Below, one piece after another: positions 11,653 through 23,667 of a DNA stretch of 64,000 nt (positions are counted from its first letter, which is position 1; the number at the start of each line of letters is the position of its first letter). The stretch covers positions 1 through 64,000 of the forward strand of contig JAAALK010000007.1 in NCBI GenBank assembly GCA_019279435.1, in the 5' to 3' direction. The notes under the pieces are model-generated. The model saw nothing but the letters and a program-made list of their open reading frames with translations. It was not told where the DNA came from and did no database searches. Origin of the DNA: Zizania palustris. Taxonomy: Eukaryota; Streptophyta; Magnoliopsida; Poales; Poaceae. The translations under genes and the position numbers were made by a program.

Positions 11653-11895
11653 TCATCCGTGCGACTCCGTCTTCAACTCCAACTCTTCTATTCCATCTCC
11701 CATGTTCCTAAGCAACAAAATATCACTAGTATTCAGTAGCATCCCGTCCAAACAAATATTAACATAGTTGCTAAGGAAAGAATTAACCTCATGGTTCAAG
11801 CGACGGGCACGGGCGCGTGTGATTGGTTCTTGTAATTGAATTGTAGGTGGAGGCTCCATGTGTGTATCATGTGAAGTGATGTCCTCATCATTTGC
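11653..11895 (-). pseudogene. C-terminal pol fragment next to the LTR of element B
   Basis: Reads DEDITSHDTHMEPPPTIQLQ then PITRARARRLNHEV, a motif typical of the C-terminus of grass Gypsy polyproteins after integrase, and ends at a stop at 11653. The non-coding stretch below it, including GGGCATAACTTCCTCATACG, is typical 3' UTR of such elements. It precedes the LTR on the same strand. Confidence 0.65.
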
Positions 11896-12455
11896 ACACC
11901 TTGCTGCATGCGTTGATCGAAGCCTGTTTGGGCGAAATGTGTTTGTGAGAAGTGTGCTTTTCAGTGTGAGTTCGCTCTGTGTAACTGGAGGCTAGACCTC
12001 GCTGTTTACTAGCGAAGCACTGATCAAAGCCTGTGTTTCTTATTGTGTCGAGGCCCTTAGCGAAGTCTGTGTTGTGTGCATATAGACCTTCGAAGTACGA
12101 AGCCCAGCACCAGTTGCTGTCGCTAAGTATTTGGTCCAAGTCCTCATAGGATAGTCCACTCTTGCGAAGGGTGAAGTGCGAAGCCTGCTCGAAGCACCCT
12201 GTGTGCGGAGCCTGCACTGACTTGGCAGAGTAGATTTTTCGTGGTTACGTGTTGAGCGAAGTATTCTTGGCTTCGGACTTTTTACTCCTTGCGAAGCCTG
12301 TGTTCAGAGCTGTCAAATACCTCCGAACCAGAACTTCGAAGGTTGTGTTCGAAGCCTGTTCCGTAGTAGACTGAATTAAAACAGAAGGCTAATCTTAGCC
12401 TGAAATTTTAAAAGCTCCCATTCACCCCCCTCTGGTCGCAGGTTCCGGTCCAACA
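11896..12455 (+). repeat. Copia-like LTR end, truncated
   Basis: Ends CATTCACCCCCCTCTGG then GGTTCCGGTCCAACA, the form of SIRE/Maximus-type Copia LTR ends in grasses. The body is rich in CGAAGCCTG words. No primer site follows: the accessory leader of element C starts at once, so this is a solo or truncated LTR and it replaces C's own 3' LTR. The left end is not resolved. Confidence 0.5.
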
Positions 12456-12513
12456 CAAACAATCACCCGAGCCCTAGCCGCCATTTTTCCTCTGAAACAA
12501 TCAACAAAATCCA

Positions 12514-15500
12514 ATGGCGAAAACTAGTTTCATGGGTCCTGGAGCGACTTCAGCTTTGGCTCGGCAACAAGCTGCCGCAGCGGCAGCAGTTGCATCATCG
12601 GCGACGGCAACTCCAAATCCTTCAGTGGCGGCAATGGCGCTGGTGGAAGGAAATCCCTAAAATGTCGGCCCCCAAGACCTCTTTCCAGCGTCGACGAAGT
12701 ATACGGATCAGTCTTATCAACTGGGGCCGTCAACCTGCAGAAGGGAATCGCTTGCGGCTGCAGTAGAAGGCAAGATTAGTTCGGGGGTTATGATCCGCAA
12801 ACCTGGGAAGGAAATCATTCCGTCACCAAGACCCGGAGAAGTGGTCGTCTTCGAAGCCTTCTTCAAAGCTGGTTTGGGGCTTCCGGCGGTAGACTTCTTG
12901 GCGGAAGTATTAGACTTGTTCCACGTCACCCTCCCCCAACTCTCTCCGAATGTCGTAGCACGTATTGCCATCTTCGAATGGGCGTTGTGAGCCGAAGGTT
13001 GTGAAGGAAGGGCGGAGATCTTCGCAGCACTGCATAGAGCTTCATGCCAACCGAAGACCTTCGTAGGCCCCGGAGGTGAAAAGATGGTAGTAGCCTTTGG
13101 AAGCATCAACTTCAGACTCCGAGATGAGTATGCTCTTCAGTTTCCCGCTAAGGCCATCAATGCCAGATGGTATACCGATTGGATCCTGAAATGGTTTTAC
13201 GCCGAAGTTGGGGCGAGCAACCGTCTAGCGGACCTTTGCAAGACATCATCTTCCGAAAGGAAGCCCTTGTGCATCCAGATCCGGGTCAACTCGAAGCTCG
13301 CCTCAGCTTACTTCAAAAAATCAGTCACCGGTTGAGCATGCGAGACTTAGCTGAAGAATTCCTCGGGCTTCAAATTCCTCCTCTGATGGCCAACTGGCCA
13401 ATCACTTTCGAAGAGGATTCGGAAGGCGGTCTTCGGAAAATTTCTTCAACTTCGAGTCCTGCAGGTAACTTCGAAAACAACATATTCTATGTATATTTAT
13501 TCGAAGAATTAACGAACTTAACTCATTTTTCAGCTTCTTCAGCCCCTATAACTTTAGAGCAAATCGTACGAGCTTCGGAGAAGATTTCGGGCGTCCCAAC
13601 TCCGACCGAGAAAGAATGGAGAATCAAATTGGTTGGTAGTTGGGAGCGATCCAACCGAGTATGGGGGCTACTCGAAGTGGATCCGCCCCCTTTGGTGGAT
13701 TGGGTTCCTTCGGAGAAAGGGCCTAAGAAGAGGAAAGCCGAAGCTGGAACTTCGACCTCGGCCAAGACTCCGGTCAAGAAGGTGGCTCAAAAGCCAAAAA
13801 ATCCTGCGCCTTTGAGCCCAAGAGCTTCAATCTCCGATTCTCAGGAGGATGAAGGCAGGTTGCTCGTGAGGTTGATTGACGAGGATGCAGCCCAAAGAGC
13901 AACACAATTGACAAAACTACGAGCGTGCCGGAGTCTCAAGAGAATCTTGAGCAAGTGAGAACTCCGGCTGCTCAAGAAAATTTACCTCAGGACGGAGCCC
14001 CTATGGACGAAAGCGGAGTCGAAGTTACTGCAGCTTCGATTCTAGGTGAAGTAACAACGGTTGTTCAAGAAGATGCTCCGACAGTCGAAGATTTGACTGT
14101 TGACTCTGACGAAGACCTTGCCTTCGACCCGCCAAGCAGCCCAATGCTCACCCATCGCCAAAATGTCGAAGGTAAACTTCACATAATTCTTTTGTTCTTT
14201 TTTCCTGCGAAATTATACAATGTATAATACCTTTATTTTTACAGGATCCACTTCCATGGAAGAGGTCCGTCCCGAAGATACAATTCCTAGACCTTCGACA
14301 ACTTCGGAGCCAATTCCAGGAGCCACTCAAATGGGGCCTGGAAAAGGCAAAGGGAAGATGGACCCCCTCCCTGCTCCAAGCTCAGGATCAACTCCGTCTG
14401 AGTCAACAGACGAGAGCCAATCTACTGAGGGGGCCAGTCTACTGGGGCTCCAAAAACCATAGCTCAGTACTCCGGGCCTTCGCCTAGCGAAGATGACCAG
14501 CAAGCCTTGAGCATGCTCCCCCTTCTAACTCCTTTCTTGGAGCGAAGAACTGGGCTTCGGACATTGCTCGAGCCTTTGGATCGAGCTAGTCGCGAAGTTG
14601 GGGAGACGGACTTGGTGGCTATCTTGAGCGAGGCGGAGAGTTCGGAGCTTAACGCTGCCATGGAACGCGCTGCATACCAGGTACGAAGTATCTGCAAAAC
14701 AACATCAAATATATATACAAATAATTTCTCACCTTGATTTTTTCTTTTTGCAGCAAACAGTCTTGGCCCGAGCTGCGAACATCTCACATAAACGTGGAAG
14801 CGTTCGCCTTCGAGAGGAAAATGCAACTCTTCAACGAAATCTTACTATCTCCGAAGGTCGAGTGGCCCATATGGACAACATGGTTTCAACGGAGCGTAGG
14901 GCCAGACAAGGCTTGGAGGCTGTGAACAAAGAGCTTGAAGCAGAAAAAATTGTGCTTCGAGCAGAAATTGAAAAGATGCGGGCGGAGCACGCTACTGCGG
15001 GGGCCGAGCTTGTTAAACTCCGAGAAGAAGCTAGCCAGCTACTGAATCAAAAGAATTCTTTGGCTACGGAGGCTGCTAGGCTCTCTGGAGTAGTAGGAGA
15101 GCTAACTTCGACGAAGGATGCATTAATTGAAGATAAGTTGAAGTCAGAGAAGGTAGCTGCGGAGGTCATGGACCAATTGCTAGGTGTTCTGGAGTACTTC
15201 GGTACTACTGGGACGCTTCCTTCGGATGACAACATCTCTCTGCTGCGCCGGCTGAAGAGGATCCAAGGAGCAGTGAAGCAAATGAAGACAGCAGGCATTT
15301 GGTACGGAGAAATCTCCGGACAAGTGGCTGCTGTCGGCATACTTCGTTACTACGAAGATTTGGGCCGATCAATAACTCCGAGCGCAGGAGAGGGTCCCAT
15401 TACCTTCGATGATGACCAGCTTCTTACTCCCTCCGAAGGTGTGGCCGCTGCTTGGCAAGCCTTTCAAACTTCATGGAGAGCTGAAGGTCGCTCTGCGATC

Positions 15501-16147
15501 AAGGCCTGGATTGACGAAGGACAACGCCATAAGCAGGCTCGGTCTCAAGCTTCGAGCAGTCAGCCTCCTCCAAACCCGCAGGTTTAGAATTCCCTTAGGA
15601 TCTTCAACTATGTAAAGCACTACGCTTTGTAAATTTATGAATGAAGATTTGTTTATCATGTTTTTAGGCTTTGCCTCATATGGAAGATGTCGAAGTGTTT
15701 GATGTTAACGACGAACTTTGCTTATTATGGGCTACCTTCGATATCTTAAAACTTCACAAGCGCCCTCGATTTCTAGTTCCTCGAGATAGTTCCGGAATGA
15801 TTACGTCTGAAATAAGCAAAGACATATTATCTTGCATTAAAGAGGAAGAAAAAGAAGTTAACTTGGAAACTTCATCTTCTGAAGACATTATATGGTCCCA
15901 AGACGAAGATGAAGCTCAAGGTAAAAAGCCTGAAGAACTTGGAAGCTAGGAAAGGAGCCCCGAACGGCTTCGAACTTGGGCCGAGCTTCAACAAGAACAA
16001 AAAGACTTTAGAGCTTTGAAGGGAGGCAGAAGAGTTAAACGCAAAGTTGTTAGAACTCCCGGCACTAGAACTAGTCGTTCCAACCCTAGCTCTAGAGATC
16101 GAAGAGGTCTTCGATTCCTTCTTGGTATAGATACCAATTTTTCATGA
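12514..16147 (+). pseudogene. Five-exon accessory gene of element C (PF04195-like)
   Basis: Exons 12514-13464, 13534-14171, 14245-14680, 14754-15581 and 15668-16147, all introns GT...AG. Although only moderately similar to the A, D, E and H copies, the layout matches: N-terminal domain with GEVVVFEAFFKAGLGLP and LSMRDLAEEF, basic GPKKRKAEAG, a coiled coil (about 14790-15190), ISGQVAAVGILRYYEDLG, and the C-terminal RRGLRFLLGIDTNFS. Stops near 12658, 12988 and 15947 and frameshifts near 13225, 13905 and 14460 make it a pseudogene. Exon 1 starts MAKTSFMGPG. The gene opposes C's gag-pol, as in A, D and E. Confidence 0.8.
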
Positions 16148-16909
16148 TGTAATCATATTTGTTCGAATAATAAATATCGATTTAAAATTATCTCCCTATT
16201 TATTAGCCCCTCTTTGGGCGCAAGCAACTTCGAATTGTATTCAAAGATGGTTAGGCACAAAGAAAAACTTAGGAGTACAATTTTGGGGGTTTGGAGCCCC
16301 TCAGTAATTTAAAGATCGACTAAAATCTTATAAAATGTCTTTGACTGTTTGTAGTCTGAAGATTGGCAACTTAGTACCTTATGTTTTTGAAAAAAAACAC
16401 TTGAGATAACTTTCCGGACAATTTAGTGTCTTAGATAATTTGTCACTTTGGACTCTTTTAACAGACATTCGAAGCTCATGGCTCAAACTCTGTTTTGTTT
16501 TGGCCTCCTTCGGCTCTTTTTTGCGAATTTTGTCAAACCAGTGGTTTGGAGTTCGCAGTGGTCTCTTTGGACTCTTTTTACGGATACCTACAAGCCGGTG
16601 GCTTGGGCTCCGTATTATTTGGTCTCTTTGGACTCTTTTTACGGATGTCTTCCAGCCGGTGGCTTGGACTCCGCATTCTGTGGTTTTCGGGCTCTTTTAC
16701 GGATGTCTTCAAGCCGGTGGCTTGGACTCCGGATTATGTCAGCCCACCACCTCGGAAAATATGATTCAAATTAGTGACACTTCCCTCTCGGTCAACTCCA
16801 CGGTTCCAGTGCGTCCACTCGGAAGCTGGAAGTTTATGAGGGGTAGGCACTATCTGAACCATATGCTTTATTGATTCGAAAAGTGATTACAAATGATTAC
16901 AAGGAGCAC
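16148..16909 (+). repeat. 61-bp satellite between accessory gene and integrase of element C
   Basis: From about 16436 to 16745 there are some five degenerate copies of a roughly 61-bp unit containing GGACTCTTTTTACGGAT and AGCCGGTGGCTTGG. The remainder (16148-16435 and 16746-16909) is AT-rich with no gene seen. The position matches the 35/36-bp arrays of A, D and E, but the unit is unrelated. Confidence 0.85.
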
Positions 16910-17480
16910 TTATGCGAAGTATCGCTTTAGGTGCTCCGCATGCCAAGTATGTGCTAACTCTTCACCTTCCAAATTAGCTAATTTAAAAGAACCAGGACGT
17001 CCTGAACGAACAATTAAGTATGGACCTTCCCATTTATTTCCTAATTTTCCTGGTGCTATGATACTTCGCAAAACGAGATGACCCGGCCTAAGTTCATTAA
17101 CCTTAACCTTCGGGTCAAACCAAGCCTTCGTCTGTTGGTGATACTTTGATAAATTGGTCACAGCTCGAAGTCTTGTCTCCTCTGTTAAATCCAGCGAAGC
17201 TTGTCTTTCTCCTTCTATTTCCGGTTCGGTGCTGCGAAGTGTTCCTCCTTTGAGCTCTGTTGGTGTCATAGCTTCATCTCCAAATAATAGTATGAATGGA
17301 GTGAAACCCGTGGACCTCGTTTGAGTGGTCTGAATGGACCACAAAATCTTCGGAAGTTCTTCGATCCAGAGTCCTTTTGCCAATCCTACTATCCTTCGAT
17401 TTAGCCCTGACAAAATATTACCATTGGCTCTTTCTACAACTCCATTAGACTAAGGATGTCTCACTGCAGCAAAACATAAC
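16910..17480 (-). pseudogene. Integrase C-terminal part of element C
   Basis: Continues the integrase interrupted at 18720. After the solo LTR it resumes with CFAAVRHP, a stop (TAG or TAA for Gln near 17452), then SNGVVERANGNIL containing the Glu of the catalytic triad. It goes on through LWSIQTTQTRSTGFTPF and KWEGPYLIV to the end HLKRYFA at 16910. The same C-terminal end occurs in D (35636) and E (48474). Confidence 0.9.
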
Positions 17481-18724
17481 TGTTGTAGCAATTGCGTTAG
17501 CTACAGCACAGGTTTTGTATGTGTGTGTGTGTGATGTGTAGAATGAACCTCGAAGGGTTCTCTTAGAGGGAGAAAGGATTTATACTGGTTCGGGCCTCTC
17601 CTAAGAGATAATAGCCCTACGTCCAGTTGCGGTGGATTTGGCATGGTATGCCTCTATGTGGAGACGTGAACTCCAAGGTCTCGTGGTCTCTAGGAGCGTG
17701 TCCCCAGTTACAAGGGCTTGGCCCTGCTTTTATAGGCACGCAGGCCAAAGGAAAAGACTGGGATGCCCCCTATGAGCCCTAGGCTCATAGAGGCAAAGGG
17801 GGGAAAAGGAGCTAGCTACAGTACAAAATTGCTTTACAGCCTTACAGACGTGTCAGGTAATGTCACATCTTGACCAGCTAGACGACAAACTATGGGCAGC
17901 GGGGCCCCTAGTACGACTTCTGTACTGTAGCGGGGCGTAAATATCTTCTGGGTTTGGAGTAGAGCCGGAGCCCCGAATCCGGGGCTCCGAACCAGGGCTG
18001 CGAACTGGGGCCTCCGAACTGGGGCCTCCGAACTGGGCCCTCCGAACTGGGGCCCTCCGAACCGGGGCCCTCCGAACCGGGCTCTCCGAACAGGGGGCTC
18101 CGAACTGGGGCCTCCGAACCGGGGCCTCTGAACCGGGGCCCTCCGAACCGGGGCCCTCTGAACCGGGGGCTCCGAACCAGGGCCCTTTGAACCGGGGCCC
18201 TCCGAACCGGGGGCTCCGAACTGGGGCCTTCCGAACTAGGGCCTCCGAACTGGGGCCTCCGTACTGGTGGCTCCGAACTGGGGCCTCCGAACCGGGGTCC
18301 TCCGAACTTGGGGCCTCCGAACCGGGGCCCTCCGAACTAGGGCCTCCGAACTGGGGCGGGTCTGGAGACTAGCTCTGAAGAGCTCCAAAGGGAGCTCGAA
18401 GGCTAACTCCGAACAGGGCTCGAAGGCTAACTCCGAAGAAGGCCCGAAGGCTGGCTTCGAAGTTAGCCTGAGACTTAGCTTCTAGTGGCCTTTAGGGGAT
18501 CTCGAGGGCTTTGCCCCGGAGGGCTCCGAAGGACTTCGCTCTAGAGGGCTTCGACGGGGTCCTGGGGCTTCGCCCCTGCAAGCTCCGGCATAAACCTTGA
18601 GACTTGGGAACAGTTTCTTGGGGAGGAAACAGGCTTCGACAGTGTTGGGCTCCAAGCCGAAGGCTGTCAGAGGCTGATGTCATTTGGCCCCTGTTCAGGG
18701 GTAAGATATTCCCCCAACAATAAC
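17476..18724 (-). mobile_element. Solo LTR in the integrase of element C, target duplication ATAAC
   Basis: The LTR spans 17481-18719 (1239 bp), TGTTGTAGC to CCCCCAACA on the plus strand; relative to its element it is on the minus strand. ATAAC flanks both sides (17476-17480 and 18720-18724), and the integrase frame resumes across it. No internal sequence remains, so the element was removed by LTR-LTR recombination. Same family as 20848-22007, 25786-26401 and G's LTR. Confidence 0.95.
17975..18356 (+). repeat. 14-bp repeat in U3 of the solo LTR
   Basis: Degenerate tandem copies of CCTCCGAACTGGGG and variants (CCGGGG, CCCTCCG), about 25 units. The sister LTR has the same array at 21340-21650. 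Confidence 0.9.
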
Positions 18725-19592
18725 TGGATGCCTAGCTCTTCGCAAAACTTCTTGAAAGGTTCTGCATCGAACTGTGTTCCATTATCAACTGTGAGTTGTC
18801 TAGGCACTCCGAATCGGCAAATGATACTCTTCCAAAAGAATTTTTGTACATTGTTCAAAGTGATAGCTGTTAAGGGCTCTACTTCTACCCACTTAGAAAA
18901 ATATTCAATAGCTACCACTGTGAACTTTAGATTTCCTTTTGCTTGTGGGAAGGGACCAATAAGATCCATACCCCATCTGGTCATGGGCCATACCGGAGCT
19001 ATAACTTGAAGGGCTGTTGGTGGGCGATGACTCCTTCGTCCCATCCACTGACATCCTTGACAAGTGCGGACCAAGCTCTCCGCATCAGCTGTTACTGTAG
19101 GCCAATAAAGCCCCTTGCGAAGTGTTTTTCCTGCCAAAGCTCGATGAGCCAAATGGCTACCGCAAAGTCCTTCATGGATTTCTCGAAGAATTTCTTGACC
19201 TTCGGCTTTAGATATACATCGAAGTAGAGGGGAACATACTCCGGCCTTGTATAAAATACCGTTGATTATTTGATAATTCCGAGTTCTAAGCTTTAACCTT
19301 GAAAGGTGTGGCTCTTCGGACATATCTGCTTCTCCTTGCAATACTTTCATGATTGAGCTTCGCCAATCTGTACTTGGAATGCAAAGGACTTTTGCATCAG
19401 GAATTTGTGATACCGAAGGTGTATTAATTTCTTCATAAAAAGCTTCTTCGGGTATATCCATAGCTCCGGCTGCAGCTTTCGCTAAGATGTCCGCTTGCAT
19501 ATTTTCTGCTCTAGGTATAATTCGAATGGAAATCCCTTTAAATGCTGCTTCGATCATTCGGATTTCTTCTAAGTATTTTGCAAGTTGCGGAT
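18725..19592 (-). pseudogene. End of second RNase H and integrase N-terminal and core domains of element C
   Basis: Integrase inserts the cDNA into the genome. ISIRIIPRAENMQADILAK (about 19535) closes the second RNase H. The zinc finger follows with HEGLCGSHLAHRAL and CQGC. The core has GMDLIGPF (first Asp) and LTVDNGTQFDA (second Asp); the third acidic residue lies beyond the solo LTR at 17481-18719. The open frame here is about 290 residues, the longest intact integrase stretch in the window. Confidence 0.92.
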
Positions 19593-20784
19593 GTCAGACT
19601 TGGAAACTCTTGTCCACGTGCCCTGCTACAATCTGAGAATTTGTTTTAATAACAACTCTTGTAGCCCCTAGAGCACGTGCCTTGCGAAGTCCCAACAGAA
19701 TTCCTTCATACTCCGCTGTATTATTGGTAGACTTAAAGTTAAGTCTTGCGGAGTACAAAGCCTTTTGCCCTGAAGGCGAAATTATGACAGCTCCGACACC
19801 TGCTCCAGATGCTTGAAAAGCTCCATCGGAGTAAATAGTCCAAATTTCTTCGCTTGGCTTCTCTGGAGCCCATGTTGCAGGGGGAGTCCACTCTGCTACG
19901 AAGTCAGCCAACACTTGCGACTTAATTGCTGTTCTTGCCAGGAAAGATATGCCGAAGGGTGCTAATTCAACATCCCACTTCCCAATTCTTCCAGTGGAAT
20001 CTTTACTTCGGAGCATATCTCCCAGAGGATACGAAGTTGGTACCACAACATTATGTGCCAAAAAATAATGCCTTAGCTTCCTCGAAGCCATTATCAGAGC
20101 ATAAACGAATTTCTCAAGCTCGGAATATCTTGTTTTTGCTCCGGACAATGCTTCGGACACAAAGTAAACTGGATTTTGTACCAACTTCCCGTTGAAATCA
20201 ATCTCACTGACAAGAACTGCACTGACAGCAGAGCTAGTAGCTGCAAGGTAGAGGAGTAGGGTTTCGTACGCAACAGGCACCGTGAGTGTAGCAAGATTAT
20301 TGAGATAATTTTTAATATCTTCGAAGCTCTTTTGACACTCCGGTGTCCATGCGAAATCTTTGGACCCTTTCAATGCTTTGAAAATAGGCAAACTTCTCTC
20401 CGCAGACCTTGTCAGAAATCTGCTAAGTGCTGCTAGACGACCTGTCAGCTTTTGCACTTGATTCAAATTCTCTGGGGGAGCCATCTTTTGTAACGCAGTT
20501 ATTTGAGTGGGGCTAGTTTCGATCCCTCTGCTTGAAACTAGGTACCCTAACAATTTTCCAGCTTGCGCCCCGAAGATACATTTTTCGGGGTTGAGACGGA
20601 TCCCACATGCCCGAAGGCTATTAAATGTTTCTGCTAAGTCTAGGCTATGTTGGTGCTTAAAAGCACTCTTGATTACAATATCATCCATGTAGGCCTCTAC
20701 ATTACGACCTAGCTGATGACCTAGAGCTTTAGCAATTAACCTCGAAAATGTAGCCCCAGCATTTCTCAAGCCAAAGGGCATTCT
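19593..20784 (-). pseudogene. RT (second half), RNase H and second RNase H of element C
   Basis: An uninterrupted 395-residue reading begins at MPFGLRNAGATFSRLI, with YMDD at 20691-20680. The first RNase H region includes PVYFVSEALSG and ILADF-like LADFVAEWT. The second RNase H starts IWTIYSDGAFQASGAG and includes STNNTAEYEGILLGL; two RNase H domains in series define the Tat lineage. The N-terminal half of RT and all of the protease are missing, lost at the junction with the LTR stub at 20785. Confidence 0.93.
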
Positions 20785-22007
20785 TAGACTAAGATAGTGG
20801 CAGAGAACTTAGCTTCTTGGACTAAGATCCCCATGGACGGCGCCAACTGTTGTAGCAATTGTGTTAGCTACAGCACAGGTTTTGTATGTGTGTATATGAT
20901 AGGTAGAATGAACCTCGATGGGTTCTCTTAGAGGGAGAAAGGGTTTATACTGGTTCGGGCCTCCCCTAGGGGATAATAGCCCTACGTCCAGTTTGTGGTG
21001 GATTTGGCATGGTATGCCTTGGTGTGGAGAAGAGAACTACGGGGTCTTATGGCCCCCTGGAGTGTGTGTCCCTGTTACAAGGGCTTGGCCCTGCTTTAAT
21101 AGGCACGCAGGCCAAAGGAAAAGACCGGGATGCCCCCTATGAGCCCTAGGTTCATAGGGGCAGAGAGGGGAAAAGGAGCTAGCTACGGTACAAAAGTGCT
21201 TTACAGCCTTACAGACGTGTCAGGCAACGTCACATCTTGACCAGCTAGATGACAAACTATGGGCAGAGGGGCCCCTGGTACGACTTCTACACTGTAGCGG
21301 GGCGTAAATATCTTTTGGGTTCGGAGCAGGGCTGGAGCTCCGAACTGGGGCTCCGAACCAGGGCTCCGAACTGGGGCCTCCGAACTGGGGCCTCCGAACT
21401 GGGGCCTCCGAACCGGGGCCTCCGAACTGGGGCCTCCGAACCGGGGCCTCCGAACTGGGGCCTCCGAACTGGGCCCTCCGAACTGGGGCCTCCAAACCGG
21501 GGCAATTCGAACTGGGGCCTCCGAACTGGGGCCTCCGAACCGGGGCCTCCGAACTGGGGCCCTCCGAACCAGGGCCTCCGAACCGGGGCCTCCGAACCGG
21601 GGCCTCCGAACTAAGGCCCTCCGAACCGGGGCCTCCGAACTGGGGAGGGTCCGGAGACTAGCTCTGAAGAGCTCCAAAGGGAGCCCAAAGGCTAACTCCG
21701 GACAGGGCTCGAAGGCCAACTCCGAAGAAGGCCCAGAGGCTGGCTTCGGAATTAGCCGGAGAATTAGCTTCTGGCGGTCTTCAAGGGATCTCGAGGGCTT
21801 CGCCTCGGAGGGCTCCGAAGGACCCCGCTCCAGAGGGCTTCGACGGGCGCCTGGGGCTTCGGCCCTGCAAGCTCCGGCATAAACCTTGCGACTTGGGAAC
21901 AGTTCTTGGGGAGGAAACAAGCTACGACAGTGTTGGGCTCCGGGCCGAAGGCTATTAGAGGCTGACATCATTTGGCCCCTGTTTAAGGTAAATATATTCC
22001 CCCAACA
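20785..22007 (-). mobile_element. LTR with primer site and a 60-bp internal stub
   Basis: LTR 20848-22007 (1160 bp, same family as the solo LTR). On the minus strand it is followed by GT and TGGCGCCGTCCATGGGGAT (about 20845-20827), the primer site, then only some 40 bp before element C's RT resumes. The rest of the inserted element and C's protease plus N-terminal RT (about 1.1 kb by comparison with A) are gone. One deletion spanning both is the simplest explanation. Confidence 0.88.
21340..21650 (+). repeat. 14-bp repeat in U3 of the LTR stub
   Basis: About 20 tandem units of CCTCCGAACTGGGG and CCTCCGAACCGGGG, matching the array at 17975-18356 in the solo LTR. Confidence 0.9.
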
Positions 22008-23628
22008 GCGGAGAAAGATATTGGCACATGAGACCATTCGGGCATAGCAGCTGCAGATGAAGAGGTTCCAATATGGCCCACCTCTCTGACATACTCTCTT
22101 CTCTGCCTCTTTGACATACTTCCTAGAGTACCTCCTCCGGAGATGGGGAGGACTACTCTTTTTCCTCGGTCTTGCCCCTCTTCTTGTTTTGGAGGTGGCA
22201 TAATATTGACACCGGAGGGCGTCTTGCCGAATCAAAGTTTTCTATCCGCGCCACATCCTGGACGGGCTCCGGACGCACTTCAGCTGGAACTCGGTCAGTA
22301 GTGCCTTGACCCGAAGTTCTTTCCAAATACTCTCCTCTCAGAGCAAGTATAGCCTTGCAAGTATCAGTTGCATGGCTTTGGTTTTCACCATGGATACAGC
22401 AAAAAAGGGTCTGGCCTTTGCCAACCGGTTTCCCTGGCGGCTTCCAGCTGCTGGTCTTGGTTCCTGATGGTTGCGGAGCTCTTTGGGCAAACTTCTGCGG
22501 GGGTGCAATGTTCAGAACTTCCAAACGAGGATGCTTTTGCCCCCTACGCTTGTCATGTTGAACCTTGAAGCTAGGTTCTTGCTGCCGTGCTAAAGTTTTC
22601 ACTTCCAATTTCACTTCTTGCAATATCGACGGGGTTGCAGCGGTTCTCCGAAGCCATCCTTCTTCTGACCTCGCATACTCTTCGAAATATGACATCAACC
22701 GAGAAACAGAAGATATGCTTTTCTGGTGAAGTTTATCAAGGAGGCCTGGATGAATGACTCCCTCTCGAGCTGCGTCAACTACTGAAGACGTAGTCAACCC
22801 TCGGATCTGCAACTTCGTATGAGCGAAGCGCTTGAAATATTGTCTCAATGTCTCTCCAGGGAGCTGCTTCACCTGGAAAAGACTTCCCGTTGACATTGGG
22901 GGCATGAAGGTGCCTTGGAAATTGCTTACGAACTTCTTCTTCAGCTGCCCCCATGAATTAATTGATCCTGGCTTCAAGGACCAGAACCACCGCAATGCCA
23001 CTCCTTGAAGAGCTAGGGGAAAGTATTTTGCCATGGTGTCCCGCACTCCTCCACTAGCTTCAATTGCTAGAGCATAAGAACAGACAAATTCTCCAGGATC
23101 TTCATCTCCGGCATACTTGCAAAGCTTCGAAGTTTTGAACTTGGGGTCGAAGCGTACTTTCTGCAACTCGGGATGCAGCGGAGACTCAGTATCGAAGGAG
23201 GCATTCTCTGGGGCTTCAGGATAAATAACCTCGTCGTCTTCAGGCACTTCGGGAATGGGAGGGTGAGAGCGAAGCCTATTTGCGGCTTCTTGCTGCCACC
23301 TTGCAACTTCGGCTTGGAGACTGGCCATTTGGGCGGCCATATCACCAAGATTGTCTTCATCTCCTCCGGAAGGATCTTCCGGGTCTTGAGAAATGTATGG
23401 ATCAGTTCAAAGTGGAACCTGAGGTGGAAGAGGGACTCCGGGTGGCCGAAGTATGGATGGAGTTGGTGGAGGAACTCCGTATGCTCGAGGAAGGGGAATC
23501 CCTTCTGGGGTTTGGGGTGGAGGAAACGTCGAAGGTCCTCCGACCTCAACTGTATCTGAAGATCTTACTCCGGAGGTCCGAGGGGACCTCCGAACAGGAT
23601 TACCGGCTGCACTCCGCTTACGAGGCAT
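22008..23628 (-). pseudogene. gag of element C
   Basis: Starts MPRKRSAAGNPVRRSPRTSG at 23628, 63 bp inside the 5' LTR, with a stop near 23409. It is then open from about 23400 to 22153. The central part (QKVRFDPKFKTSKLCKYAGD, EFVCSYALAIEASGG, LKKKFVSNFQGTF, GETLRQYFKRF) is a retrotransposon gag domain (PF03732 type). A knuckle-like CCIHGENQSHATDTC follows, then VVLPISGGGTLGSM. After a frameshift near 22160 the chain is cut at 22008 by the LTR stub. This is the best-preserved gag in the window. Confidence 0.9.
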
Positions 23629-23667
23629 GGTGTAAGAAGTTGGTAGAGAACGAAGTTTCTTGGACTA

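Larger units (their letters stand above)
8785..11895 (-). mobile_element. Element B: non-Tat Ty3/Gypsy element, internally deleted
   Basis: On the minus strand: a pol C-terminus (11895-11653), an LTR (about 11511-10982), a tRNA-Met type primer site, a long leader, protease (9766-9160), then RT thumb and RNase H (9160-8785). AT content and codon use differ from the GC-rich Tat elements. The C-terminal pol piece before the LTR and the primer site after it mean the LTR served as 3' LTR of one copy and 5' LTR of the next. The clade is uncertain; a chromovirus-like group is possible. Confidence 0.75.

Noticed and set aside
17481..22007. The two LTRs inside element C as the pair of one element
   Set aside because: The DNA between them is C's own RT and integrase in correct order, and the left LTR has a perfect target duplication by itself.
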